In this document: positions 38,072 through 53,195 of the stretch, piece by piece
How positions within the stretch are numbered: position 1 is the first letter of the stretch
Layout: every line of letters starts with the position of its first letter
Origin: Cardinalis cardinalis
Taxonomy: Eukaryota > Chordata > Aves > Passeriformes > Cardinalidae
DNA: 64,000 nt
Reading direction: 5' to 3'
Assembly: GCA_014549065.1 (NCBI GenBank)
Contig: JACDOX010000015.1
Span: forward strand, 4,914,221-4,978,220
Translations under genes and position numbers: made by a program
Notes under the pieces: model-generated
Told to the model about the DNA's origin: nothing
Seen by the model: the letters and a program-made list of their open reading frames with translations, nothing else
The model's database searches: none

Positions 38072-38799
38072 NNNNNNNNNNNNNNNNNNNNNNNNNNNNN
38101 NNNNNNNNNNNNNNNNNNNNNNNNNNNNNNNNNNNNNNNNNNNNNNNNNNNNNNNNNNNNNNNNNNNNNNNNNNNNNNNNNNNNNNNNNNNNNNNNNNNN
38201 NNNNNNNNNNNNNNNNNNNNNNNNNNNNNNNNNNNNNNNNNNNNNNNNNNNNNNNNNNNNNNNNNNNNNNNNNNNNNNNNNNNNNNNNNNNNNNNNNNNN
38301 NNNNNNNNNNNNNNNNNNNNNNNNNNNNNNNNNNNNNNNNNNNNNNNNNNNNNNNNNNNNNNNNNNNNNNNNNNNNNNNNNNNNNNNNNNNNNNNNNNNN
38401 NNNNNNNNNNNNNNNNNNNNNNNNNNNNNNNNNNNNNNNNNNNNNNNNNNNNNNNNNNNNNNNNNNNNNNNNNNNNNNNNNNNNNNNNNNNNNNNNNNNN
38501 NNNNNNNNNNNNNNNNNNNNNNNNNNNNNNNNNNNNNNNNNNNNNNNNNNNNNNNNNNNNNNNNNNNNNNNNNNNNNNNNNNNNNNNNNNNNNNNNNNNN
38601 NNNNNNNNNNNNNNNNNNNNNNNNNNNNNNNNNNNNNNNNNNNNNNNNNNNNNNNNNNNNNNNNNNNNNNNNNNNNNNNNNNNNNNNNNNNNNNNNNNNN
38701 NNNNNNNNNNNNNNNNNNNNNNNNNNNNNNNNNNNNNNNNNNNNNNNNNNNNNNNNNNNNNNNNNNNNNNNNNNNNNNNNNNNNNNNNNNNNNNNNNNN
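38072..38799. other. Assembly gap (728 N)
   Basis: An unbroken run of N. Its right edge cuts BCL11B just after the codons for VKIE and its left edge abuts a GGAA tract. The gap therefore hides the final BCL11B codons, the stop codon and the proximal 3' UTR. An expanded tetranucleotide tract probably caused the assembly break. The true length is unknown because gap sizes are often estimates. Confidence 0.99.
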
Positions 38800-40851
<2,052 letters not shown>

Positions 40852-43850
40852 TNCAGTTGGCATTCCCTTTATTTTGTTAACACACTTCCTCCTTGGCATT
40901 TCTGAAAGAAGGATTTAATTGCAACGTATTGACTGATATAAATTGTTGAACAGCACATTTACTCACCGCACTTATTCACTTAACATGTATGACAAATATC
41001 ACACATACGCATTTGTGCTATATACGTTTCCATCCCCTAATTTGCAAATAAAACCTTCTTTTATGACGTGTAAGGATCCAAATCCTTTCATGTGTTTATT
41101 CCACAAAAAGGAATTTGTTTCAAGGGATTTATGACTACAGACAAAAACCAAGAAAAATGCATTGTGGTAGGTTTTGCAAGGCACCTGTAAGGACCTTCAG
41201 TGTCATTTTCACTCTCTCATTTTATATACTTCATGCAGCAGTCTCCTGAGATCTTGCTGAATTTAATTTATACATGCTTAAGTCATGCCAGCACTTCCAT
41301 TTTTAAAATATTATGTAGCTATTTAGCCACAAAAGTCCTATTCAAGTCAACAGGAGCTTGGAAAACATACCCTTGCATAAACCACTTTGACGTTCTTTTT
41401 GCCAAAACACCAAGAAGCCACTCAAATGAAACATCCGGTAATCAAAGCCGACAGCACAGTTGCAATTAACAGTAACAAATGTCGGGCCATGCTTGAACCG
41501 GATCCCAAGAATTTCTGAGCCTGAGCCTGCCCTCCAATGCAGAAATGCTCACCAGAGCCAAAAACACTGTTCTGTTTGCTTTTCTAGCCTCTTGGAACAA
41601 CTGCATAAAGGTGGAAAGCATTCCTTTAACCTTGATTCAGCTTTACATAAAGGACAGGTGTGGACAAGTCTGCATCACAGTCATAATTTTGCTAGCTAGA
41701 AAATTCCGGTCCAGGGCACAATGTAAACTATGTGGTATCTGCAAAAAGCACTTCCCTCCTTGCCCCTCTCCTTTTTTCAATGCCTCTCCAAGACTCTGAT
41801 AAATTCATAAATATGTGTCAACTTGAAAATCATGATCCAGGATTTGTTTTGTTGTTTGTTTTTAAATGAGTGGGAGGTTTCCTGAAAAAAAACTGACCAT
41901 TTTGGAAAATCAAAAATTAGTTCCTCCCTTGCTTGTTTGTTTATGATAGCACATGTCTTGTCTAGGAATGGCCACACTGAACCTAAAGGCACTAAACTTC
42001 CTGAAAGCTCAATACTTGAACCAAGCTTCCTTTCTGACCCATGATGGAACCAGGACACAAGCAATGCCTCATTCAGCCCCTCCACGGGAGCTCAAATCCA
42101 AAGCTGAGCTAACAGACCCTTTCTAGAAGGGGCTCTGCCATTCCCAAAACCTGTTGCAGGAGCTTGAAAATTAAAGTGCTTATAAAGAGAACAGAAACAT
42201 GTAAAGAGGAATGACTCATAGCAGACCAAAAAAATCCCAAAAAACAAACATTTGAACTTGGGCACATCAAGAGAAGCTGATTGAATTCCCCTCTTCTGGC
42301 TGTTACAGGAATGACTGCTGCTAGCAAAACCTACAAAACCTTAGACAAGGAGGCTAGAAGATTATCTGCCTACTTATCAGCCTGTCAGTTTATTTAATCT
42401 TATCAACCAATATGCATCCATAACAGCATAAAGGAAAAAGCATGTATCAGATTGAGACATATTTACAAAGGTAGGTGATAAATGTGGTGCAAATATTCAT
42501 GCACTTATTGATTTAGCAGGGCTATTGCTGTGGATAGCAGCTTCAAACCCTGATTTCACTGAAGCTGTCTCTTCACAGCCAATAAAAAATATTCACAATA
42601 CAATAGACATTTCTGCCTACTCCCCCATGCCCTGGCCCCACACTCTGTGTCTGTATGGGCCAGACACAGTTGCTTTGATTAATTTCTAACAATCACTATT
42701 GGGAAAAAAATCAAGTTTGGGAACTGCCCTTGGCTTGGAAAAAAGTGCCTGTAACTGCTATTGACATTAATGAAAGCCACATACAAACATGGAAAGAAAC
42801 TGATACATTATCCCTTAAAAATCTACTTAGCACTGAAGCAGTTAGGAAGTTTTATGTCAGCTTTGCAGCCAAAGCAACAGTAAATGCTCCCATTATTACT
42901 TCAAATATTTAAATTTCTGTTTCTTACAGAAATATTATGAAAATGTCTAGACCTTTAACTTTTCTTGCACAGCAACATGTGTAGTATAAAAAGTGACAGA
43001 AATCACTGAAGCAGACTAAAGTATATAACATACTCTGTCAAAAGCTTTTTTAAACAATATGTTTTACCTCAGCTCACCCTAGAATAGATTTTAATAAAGC
43101 CCCTTCCGAAGTGTGATCTAATAGCAAATGAAGTGCAGCATCTTACAAGGTCATATATCTTCAAATTAAAAAGTCCTCTGCACCCTTCACCTTCACTTTA
43201 TCCACTCTAATTAATCGATTTATTACCCACAGCTGTTCAATTCTTTCATTTTTAAAGTCACAGCATACACTCTTTTTTGTTGTGGGGTTTTTTTCTTTAA
43301 AAATTTAAGTGCCTGAGTGTCTGTGTATGTGCATGCATTCTCTTTGCTTAGCTCAAGAACTGACATGAGGAAGAAAGCAGCTGTGTATTAGGCGACAACA
43401 ACAGCAACATGTTTACTTCAGAAAAGGCACATACGTAAGAAGGAAAATTCCTGAGCAGGCTGAGGATCAAGGCCAACCTAAAACTGAAATGGCTGATTAA
43501 AAAAATTACCCTCAAAATGGCAGTTGGCTGGATGCTTGCTATTACATGTTACATGGAACTAAGATATTTTTGTTTGTTTTGCACTCCAAAACTTCACCTC
43601 CATGAAATTCAAGAGGGGAAAGTAAGTCCCCACCTTTTTATTTTTCTTTCAAAATGACAAAATTAGTGCTACTAGTGATCTAAGATTTATATGCTAGAAG
43701 CCATAGGTCTTCTCTCCCTTGTTTGTTTTGTTTAGCCTTTATGTTCCTTAGGGCTCCTCTTCAGGAGACCTCAGCATAACAGCAAAATTGACTATATGCT
43801 ACCTGGCTACTTATCTCTGACTGATTAGTGAATGTTCATATATGCATACC

Positions 43851-43880
43851 TATATATATATATATATTTTTTTTTTTTAC
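43851..43880. repeat. AT dinucleotide and T run
   Basis: An alternating TA run of about 17 bases is followed by about 13 T. Simple sequence only. Confidence 0.8.
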
Positions 43881-44284
43881 AGCCCTCAAAGACTCTCCCC
43901 AGACTCCCTCTTTAAAAAAAAATAGAAAAAAATTAATTACCATATTATCACTTTTGGTTATCTTGCCTAAAAGTTGCCCTGAGCAGTGTAGATCCTCACT
44001 TTTAAGAACAGAACAATGTCAAAAAGTCTTTGAAGATCCACTCCGAACATTTTTATGTTCAAAAACTTGCTAAATATTTTAAACATGCCCAGAAACAGCC
44101 ATGTATTGCTCAAGAATGAGCCTTATATTTAATAAGGCACCTACACTATAAAAGTCTTTGTTATAAGGCTATTTTTGATGTATAGCTATCTTAATCCCTT
44201 GCCACCTGCACTGAAGTCTGCTTAAATACCCACTTTATGACAACTACCTATATAGTCTTTGCCATATGCAGTCTTTATCACTTT

Positions 44285-44375
44285 AGCATGTGCTTCACTT
44301 TGAGCATGTGAGTAATCAACATCAGTGAAACTTAAGCATAGGCTGAAGTGCTCTGTTGGATAGTGATGAAATTAT
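44285..44375. repeat. Old amniote interspersed repeat fragment
   Basis: The order GAGCATGTGAGTAATC, then CTTAAGCATAGGCTGAAGTGCT, then CTGTTGGAT resembles a diverged repeat common in turtle, crocodile and bird genomes (typical wording AAGCATGTGCTTAAGTGCTTTGCTGGAT). Recognition is from memory of that repeat. The copy is heavily mutated, and I do not assign a family name. Confidence 0.45.
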
Positions 44376-44787
44376 TCATGTGCTTAGAGTCAAACACAAG
44401 CCAAGACTTCATTAATACTGTTCAATGAATTGCATATGGTTTCAATCCTACAGTCTGTAACTAGGCTTGAATTTCAGGGCTGAGAGCTGAAGTATAATTT
44501 ATTTTTACAGTAGTTGGTAGATATGTGTATGTACAGAGATGAGACATCCAGGTCACAGCTCCTGAGCAATCAATTGTAGCTTCCAGGTTACGGTAAAGCC
44601 AAACAAATACTGCCAGTTTAGACATGACAGAGGTTTGTAGGGCTGAATCCTACTAAGACCTACTGAAATGGTATTTCAGGTATTCAGAAATACCATTTAA
44701 AGGCTAGGAGGGATTGTGAAATTAAAGAATGAGAGGACTGGGATAAACCCTAAGGTTTGGCCTCATCCAATTCCTGACCCAAAGGAT

Positions 44788-45065
44788 GATAGAGTCATAG
44801 AATGGNTTGGATTGGAAGGGACCTCAAAGCTCATCCAGTTCCAGCCCTTTTGTTATGGGCAGGGACATTTTTCACTAGACCAGGTTGCCCAGACTTCCAT
44901 CCAGCCTAGCCTTGAACACTTCCAGGGATGGGACATTTGTAACTTCTCTGGGTAACCTGTTCCTGTGCCTTGCCAACCTCAAAGTAAAGAATTTTTTCCT
45001 GATATCTTATCTAAACCTACTTTATTTTAGTTCCCTCTTTGTCCTGTCACCNCATGTCCATATCT
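44788..45065 (-). mobile_element. CR1 LINE 3' end, antisense to the plus strand
   Basis: Read on the minus strand, this is the familiar CR1 tail. It runs from the segment around the GGACA.. GAGGG region through AGGTTACCCAGAGAAGTT, CATCCCTGGAAGTGTTCAAGG and CTGGATGAGCTTTGAGGTCC, and ends with CCATTCTATGACTCTAT. The terminal ATTCTATGA-type repeat marks the true 3' end of a CR1, at the low-coordinate edge. Only about 280 bp remain, so it is a typical 5'-truncated insertion. It lies in the BCL11B intron in the same orientation as the gene. Confidence 0.9.
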
Positions 45066-45362
45066 ATGAATCTATTCATATCTATGCCAGCTGCTCCAAT
45101 ATCCTGCTTCAAAGGCCACCAAATGGAGAGCCTACAATCTNTTTAAAGTCTACCTCATTCATTCTCTCCTTTACCATCATTAAGATTCCCCAAGTGCCTA
45201 ATCTAAATCTTTCTTCCTGCAATTTAAGATCTTAATATATTGTCCTACCCAGATGTACATGCAAAACACAGGAAACAAGTTAGTCTGCACCTCACAGTTA
45301 TCATTCCAACCCAAGGATTTGCAGCTGAACCACTTTGTGTCTTTTAGCATCCCCTTCTCCCA

Positions 45363-45484
45363 AGTCAACATGGCCACTGACTGCTCCAATACAAAGTGAA
45401 TTCTCCCTCAACATTTCCAATTTGATTTGGAAATGTTGAGGGAGAATTCACTTTGTATTGGAGCACTCAGTGGCCATGTTGACT
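45363..45484. repeat. Near-perfect 58-bp palindrome with 6-nt spacer
   Basis: Left arm 45363-45420 and right arm 45427-45484 are reverse complements at 57 of 58 positions. The single mismatch is C45381 against C45466, and the spacer is TTTGAT. The arms carry GAATTCTCCCTCAACATTTCC and its complement. Such high identity means a recent origin. It could be a template-switch inverted duplication, a short foldback element, or an artefact of library or assembly chimerism. The flanks show no obvious target duplication. Confidence 0.93.
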
Positions 45485-48400
45485 ATTTTCAGTATGAAAA
45501 AGAAAGCTGTCTTTCCGATTCAAATTGCTGAGTTCAACTCCCAACAATTAGATCTTGTATTTTTACCTGTGAGATTAAAAATCTCTCTAATATCTTCTCC
45601 TAAACCAGGTCATTATAAACTTTGAACTTATTGAACACTGTTGCCTTTTCTGCATATTATGACAAAAAATGGTCTTTTCCAGAAATATTAAAATGTGTTC
45701 CCTCGATTAGTGCATGACAGATTATGTTCCATTCATAAATGTCAATGCAATAAGGAGCCTTTTTAACTTNCATGAACAGCTCTAAACAAATCTGAATTCA
45801 GACCCTGCCTCCCAAATTCTGCCCTTACAGGAGACAGTGAGAAAACNCAGGTCAGAACAAGACTAGACTGAGTCTGTAGACATCCACCCCACTGCACCAG
45901 TCAGCCTGAATCCCTGCCTTATCTGTCCCCTGCAGTCTGACTTATATCCTTTAGTGATATGCAGATCTTCCTTGTCCAGTTGGTACATAACTTTATATAT
46001 GTACCCTGAATACCGAGCGCCTTTACCCTGGAGATAAAAATTTCCCTCAAAATATCCTCAGTTATTCTGGATACCATCAAACAATAATCAGTGTGAGATA
46101 AGAACTGTTGAGAATTCATTATTTTCTGCTGAGCTACAGTGACATCCAGTGCCTTATGAATCCTCCCCTCAGCATGCCTGAATAATTCCATTAGCGGTAG
46201 CAGGGAATGAACTCCCCCCTCATTTTAATCACCCACCCATAACCCCTGCCAGGACTGCAGTGAGGACCTGCAGTCAGGTCCATATAACCACTGCCATTCC
46301 TTACCTCTAGCAGTACTTTCCAGATAATGTTTCTGGTTCCATTTTACAAAGTTACAACAGCAGCAATAAAAACGTTAAGGAATTTTAATGTTGGTTTACT
46401 GCGCCTTTAGAAGTCTGGGAAAAGTAGAAACTTGCAAGCTTTAAAGAAAGGACACCTTTTATTGTAGCACTCAGGAACAGACATGTATCAGGTTCCTACA
46501 ATCTTTCCTCCAATATTACTCTCTTCTCCACCACTTGATTTTTAATGAACATTTAAATAATTACTCCTTGTTATTATGATGGTTACCCTAATAATAACAA
46601 TAAAGGTAGCATGGATGCTCCATAAAAAACACACCTTTAATTGAATTATTATTAAATTAAAATGCCATAATTGAGAACACAATTTTAACAAGTCTTATAA
46701 GGAGACTGACATTAAAAAGAGAAGGGCATTAAATACTGGAAATATTTAGTGTTGCATGGTGAAAAAAATATATCATCATAAGCGGTTTGATAGATCACCC
46801 AGATCACCCAAAAGGGCCAAATGCTTTTCAGGTGTCTGCCGTGTTGATCTGCTATGTGTCCTATATCAGTTCATGCTTAGTGCTTTGTTGGGTCTGCAAA
46901 AACATCTCAATATATTAGAGTATAGCATTCAGTTTTCAGCATTTGTGCTGAAGGGGTTTTATAAGCCATATTATAACTTTAAATTTTCCATGTTAGCAAG
47001 AACTTTTATTCTACCTATGTTTATAATAGAATAAACATTATCTGAGCAGATGCAATACTGAGAGTTTTACCCTCCCTCCCTGCACTCACTTAGCTGTTTG
47101 GAAGTGCTGCTACCTCAATTTCAGAAGGACTGACAGTCTCAATAAAAATAAGGACAGAAATATAAAGTAGGGTCCAAGTCTGAGTGTGAATCACCCCTGC
47201 CAGTCCGATGCCAGTCACTAGGCTTTAAACAACAGACTCAAAGGTGCCATATCTCTTTCCACTTCTCTTAATAATAATGCTGTTTTGATGGCAGCAAGAA
47301 CTGAAGATGAAAAACAAGCACAACTCCATCCCCAGAGTTAACACAGTTCATCCATTCCTACACTGCCTCATCTAAAGAGAGGGCTCAAGAGAGTCTTGCA
47401 GCACATCCTGCTGAGGGTTACGGGGACTATCACCAACAGTTCATAAAGTTAGTGTCAATTGGAAGCTAAAGTTGGTATTTTATGACTTAACAAGTCGCCT
47501 GCAGTCTCACAGCCCACGCACCTCCAATTCTACGCTCAGATAAACAGCCCTGGTCTCCTGTAAGTCTCAGCCAACCTGAAGTGCATCTAAGTCAAGAAGA
47601 GTAGATGGAGGTTTAGGTGTAAAAGCCCAAGCATGAGGGGCCACAGGGCCTGTCATCATCTGGAAATGGGGAATCTCAGAATGAGGCCAGTGAGAGGAAA
47701 GAATGTGACAAGGAAACAAAAATGAAATGTTTTTAAGAGGTGGATGGAAAATCAGGGGTGTCTGAAGAAAGAAGTAATCGTGAGGTGTTACTTCTCAGTT
47801 ACAGAATCCTATTTCCTCCCATACAAGGCCCTGTTCTCTTTTCCTACCTTGCCTCTTGATAGCCTATCTCCTCCAGTGCCATCTTCAACAGAAGAAAAAT
47901 CACGACTTCGTGCAATATTCTTCTCCCACACACTGCCTGTATGTTTTACAGCTTTCCCCATCCACTTTCTACCTTGACTAGTGAGACTGCAAGCTCTCAA
48001 CAGAGATTACACAAGAAGCTTTATGCCAAGAGAACCTACACACCCCACAAGACCCTATCATTCCCTGCACTGATTTTTATTAGTGATGTGAATATTCTTG
48101 AGAGCATTTTCTACCTGTTGGAAAATATCTACAGTAGCACTGGTTGACACAAATATTAAAAAATATTAATATTACACTACTGTTAGCAATGTACTATTAA
48201 TTCTTCCTGTGCTAAAGTCAACTGCCAAGCTCTAGTTTTGGTGGATTAAGTGCTACCCCACTATTGGGAAACTATTTTATTTTCTGAAGCCATTACAGCA
48301 GTGTTTTTTTCCTATTAGGCAGAACTGCAAATGATCTGTTTGTCACTCTTGTAATAATAAATATCTATTTTGCCAAATTAACTATTTTATTAAATTAGAG

Positions 48401-51391
48401 GAAAACCAAATGAATTAATTACCAATAGGCAGTTGAGAAGTCAGACTGTCATGCTATCTACAGCCAACCTTTCAGAATTTCCAAGAACAAAGAGCATGAA
48501 TCCTTGAAAGTCTTAGTGATAGCAAGCTGATACACCTTGACAAACTCTGATTTGAATAACCCTGCTATGAATTCAAAGTAGCTGTGATGATCACCAATGC
48601 AGACTTTTTCAAATTTTTCCAGATAAACCATACCAGGTTGTCACTAACAAGGATCTTAACTAGACTTACATAAATATACCAAGTTGCAATTCATTTGCTT
48701 TTTTTCATTGAACTTTCCCCAGAAGCATATTATGTGTCCTCTCTGGCATTTATACTTATAAAAAAAGAGGAGGCTGCAGGCAGACTACAGCCATGCATAA
48801 CACAAACAGATGCTTCCTGCTTCTTAATGGACATGGGCGACCTTTGGCTGAAGCAGCTTGCGTTCAATGGTCCCATTTTCTGTGAGACTTAATCATACCT
48901 CAGATCTGGACTGCCAGATTCACATAAATGAACCAAATGCACAGCTCAGTTTAATTTCTAGTGCATTACAAAATGNTAATATTATATTTTTAGGTATAAA
49001 ATGTCAATAGGCATTTTGGGCAACTTCCTTCTGGATGTCCAATTTTCTCATTCCTTAAAAGAGCTTCTGGCTCACTGGAAGTTAATGTTCAGCCTACAGA
49101 ATTATAAGAAATGCTTTTACTTAGTGCAGAAAAGGAAAGAAAAATGGGTTGCAGAAGGTGGAACTTGTGACACAGGGATTTTTACCCAGAAGCACCATTT
49201 AAATGGAAGATAAAAAACATGTTTGTCATCTCTGAACACCTTCTCCTAATTGGTGTTAAATCTAAAATGCAAAGGCAATTTATAAAGCAGAGGAAGGGAG
49301 AAGTGTGAAAAGTAAGGAGCAAACAGGAAAATCAATATTAAAAGATCAATAGTGAATGAGTTAACTTTTAAATTAGCCCTTTGTGATACAACAGTTTCAA
49401 CTAACTCCACCTTTAGCATCTAAACAGCTTTGCGTCTTTTAGATAGTTTCTTTGAACCAAAAACATCAACTAGCAGACTGAACAGATGTTTTACAAACCT
49501 GCAGCATAAAATAAGTGAAAACTAACAGCTAAAATGGGGACAATGATACAGAGGGGCACCGTACCCACTCGTGAGATTAAAAGACCAGAGGACTATCCGT
49601 GGCTGGTGGTTTAACATGTAGGATCCCATTTACAGCACTCATGAAAAATCCTTGTACTGCTCAAGGACACTTTTAGGCCTTTTCTTTGCATAAGGTATTC
49701 AAATGCATTTGAAATAATGTCAGTCTTTTCTACAACATATGAAATATGCCAGCAGCTTCCCTTTAAATCGGTTCCTGTAAGCAGTTTTGTTTGAAAACTG
49801 GCAAGTGCTGGGATTTTTTTTTTTCCCACAGACTTCTAAGGTGCCATTTTCTCATCTTACAGTCAAGAATTTTCAGTAATCTGAATAGGAACTAAATGGA
49901 GGGTACATGAAGGAAATTGTCCATGTCATATAATGGAAAAACAAAGAGTAAATTAGAAAACAATAAAAAAAGCCATAGGGTGAAAACAAATTTTCCTGGG
50001 ATTTTTTTCCCCAGGAGTACTTCTGTCTGTTTTACTACAACTATTTCTTAAGGGTATTAGGTGTCTATTCATAGTTACTAAATAAAATAGCATTTTTGTT
50101 TNAATTCATTGCTTCTTTAACAAATGCTAACTCCCATCTCTGCTTCTTTAAATCCACAAAATCTCCACATTCAAGCCTAAGAAGTATTGTAAAGGCTGTA
50201 AATCTTGTTTTAATGGAATGTACATTTAGCTATGAGGAGATAATTGACGTTATGGAGGGCCTAGATGCTGAATTATATAGGTTATCTAATACAAAGGGGA
50301 CTCATTACCGAAGCACTACAAACAAGTAGTAATATATGTATATTGTTCTGAGTGGCGTTATAGCAAAAGTGTTCAGGTCTGCAGGGATTTATAAAACACA
50401 AGAAAACAGCAGACATGCACTTGTAAATTTGTCTCATTTGTCTCTGAAGTTAAAGGTTATTCCCTTGATCTGAATTTGTAATAAAAACATGCTAGACTAA
50501 GGTTTGTAGAGAATGTTTGAATATGTAAATTGTGTATAATGATAGGCAATTATAGGGTAAAAACTGGACCTTCTGAATGTTAGAGAATTNCATGGAGCAT
50601 CAAAGTATTTTCCTTCAGATGAAATATTTATCTTTTATGCATGTTATAAGCACTTTTTCAAAGGTATTCAGCAACCTATTTGAGCAGAGAGTTGACAAAA
50701 ATCAAACCATTACAGCCAGCTAAGACTGTGGGCTTATGCACAGGAGAAGCCACAGCTTTTTACAGAATATACATAATAAATCTCTTGAACTAATGGTTCT
50801 GGAGATGGATCCTCAAGGACAAGTTCCACTGATTTTCACTCCCTTAGATGAAAGCTGGTCAGATGTTCCTGGATTTTTTTTTTAAAGATATGGGGGTGGA
50901 AGTGTAAGGAGGGAGACTGCAGAGAATAACTAGGTAAGAATGTGAATTTTCTTGGATTGATTCAATGAAGCTCCATTTTCCCTCCAGTTTGTTGGCTGCT
51001 GTTTTCAGGGAATAATAATAATAATAATTTTAAAAAGAAAAAGGACACTCTATCAAGATAGAAAGGAGTAAAGCCAGGAGATGATACTATGGTTTATGCT
51101 ACTGAAGATAAGGTTTTCTCCTTCTCTGAGCACGACAGTCTGTTCAGGTTAACCAACTGCAGTGTTAGAATAACTCCAGCCGACTTGTCACAGAGTACAA
51201 AAGTCATCAGCAACTGAATGTTCTTTTCTGCACCGCAATTAAGACGAATCAATACGACGTGCCACAAATGGTATTTTACTCTCAATAAGAACTCGGGCTG
51301 AGTTTATTCAGAATATTTTAGCGCTTCCCCAGGGGATTTTGGTCCGACGCAGATGGCAAATAAAGTACTCAGCCTAGGGCTAGAGCACATT

Positions 51392-51399
51392 ATGCTAAT
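51392..51399 (+). promoter_or_regulatory. POU/octamer-like site in a conserved-looking intron stretch
   Basis: ATGCTAAT, one base from the octamer ATGCAAAT, sits in a 600-bp repeat-free stretch (about 51040-51700) that also has CAGATGG, ATTTAATCACCCCATTA and CATATG. Motif occurrence alone is weak evidence. Confidence 0.25.
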
Positions 51400-52749
51400 T
51401 CTAATGTCAGATGTACTTTAATATACAGCTCTATTTAATCACCCCATTATTTCACATTTCCATATGAAAAACCTGCGGCACTTCTGCAGAGCTTTCACTC
51501 TGCGACAATGCCAGCTTCCTTCAACTAGCTCACTGTGAAAGAGAAAAGAAGACTGGTCATTCTCGCCAGTCAAAATGTTACAGTTTCAAAGTTTCAGTAT
51601 TCCTGAATTTAAAGTGGGTCTTCCAGTGCAATTAGCAAATCNCTCGGCTAGAATGCTGATATGTACAAAATGCTAAGGAGGTGTGATTGAAAAAAAATAA
51701 AAATAACAGCCCTCCCTTTCCAGCTCATCTGCTCACGCATGCAGACATAGGCAGGCACGTACCTCAAACCCGCTTGCAGAACAGTAATAATAAAAATAAT
51801 GAAAATATTTTCATAGTGCTATTCAACCAATATTCTCAACACTTGTCACTAAAACGTTGCTATTCCCGGCTGTGTGGCTTCCGTTACTTAGAAGAACAGA
51901 CATGGCTGGCACAGCTGCCAACCTACAGATGTCTCTGAATAAAACCTTCCTTGTGTATCAATAATTTTTGCCTGCAACAAACTACACCTCTAATTAGGTT
52001 TTAGAAGCTACACACCTTCAATACAGGCCACTACCCAAATTATCTGCAAATTTATCTTGATGCCCCTTGTCTTGAACGTAAAATAATTTAAAACTGGATT
52101 TACATTGAAAGGGATGGAGGAAAAGACTTTGCTCTGGAGCAGTTTTTCAAGCCACGTAGGCTCTCAATGTGCAGACAGGGAAAGCAGAAGCAGTCCTTGG
52201 ANCACCTCTTCAGCATCCAAGCTTTCCCTTTTAAATAATTCTGTGAAGGATCCTTAATTCAGCATGTATGTACAACCACCAGTGAAATGAGTTGCATGGT
52301 CTCAACAAAATCTTCCCTCTGTTTGGCNTAACTGGGGCTGCATGACAACCAGTACTGCTCCTCAGTGAGAGCCAGGTCAGGCCTAGATTATACAGAGCTG
52401 TTTTTAGAGGAATGTATGAAGCTCGATAATTTTTAATCATTTAATTAAACCTAAAACATATTTCAAGGGAAAAAAAAATGTGTTTGGAAAAAGACATCCT
52501 TTTTCCTCTTCCAACCACCCAATCTGCATCCTTTAAAAATTGTTCAACAATGCATGCAGCAGCCAGCACCTGGGGCCAGATCTCACCTGGTTTCACTGCT
52601 ATGCATCAACATTTAAAGACACAGAAATGCACTCTGTGCCCTGACACAACATATGCCACGACTTCCCTGTCCTAATTTGAACACAGAGGATGATATCTTT
52701 CACAGTCAAGGCAGAAATGATTACATCTTCAAGCTTTCATTTATTTTTA

Positions 52750-52825
52750 TATGCACACACATATATAGATGTATGTGCGTGTGTATGCATATTTGTGTGT
52801 TTATACATGTATAAATATATTATTT
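52750..52825. repeat. Degenerate TG/TA/CA simple-sequence stretch
   Basis: Alternating purine-pyrimidine sequence (ACACACATATATAGATGTATGTGCGTGTGTATGC and following) of about 70 bp, possibly an aged microsatellite with Z-DNA potential. Confidence 0.6.
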
Positions 52826-53137
52826 GGTCTCTGTTAGACTGGCTACGAATACAGCATTATGCACAAAGGAAAAGGGCAGCCCTGGACAGGGCAGAGGTCC
52901 ATCCTTCCTTAGCTACTTAAACTTGACCTTCAAACCCATGATCTTACCATGGCAGGACTATATGCTACACTTTCACCTCACTGGAAGTCTTGTCTGGATA
53001 GTAAACACAGCCCAAGTTAATTTACTAAATTAGGGCAACTTTAAGATTTGTTTAAAGTNATGTCTGTCACTCTGAGAATGAATAGTTAAATTAAAAAAAA
53101 AAAAGAAGAAGATTAAATAAATGTTTAATATCCCAAT

Positions 53138-53195
53138 GCAAAGCCCACCAAAGTCAATATGAATCTTTCCACTGGCTTCAATGGGCTCTGGAAGC
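53138..53195. repeat. Old amniote interspersed repeat fragment
   Basis: Contains AAAGCCCACCAAAGTCAATA, then TCTTTCCACTGGCTTCAATGGGCTCTGGA. This resembles a sauropsid repeat typified by CAAAGCCCATTGAAGTCAATG and CATTGACTTCAATGGGCTTTGGA, whose two halves form an inverted pair. The copy is diverged and the family is not named here. Confidence 0.5.
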
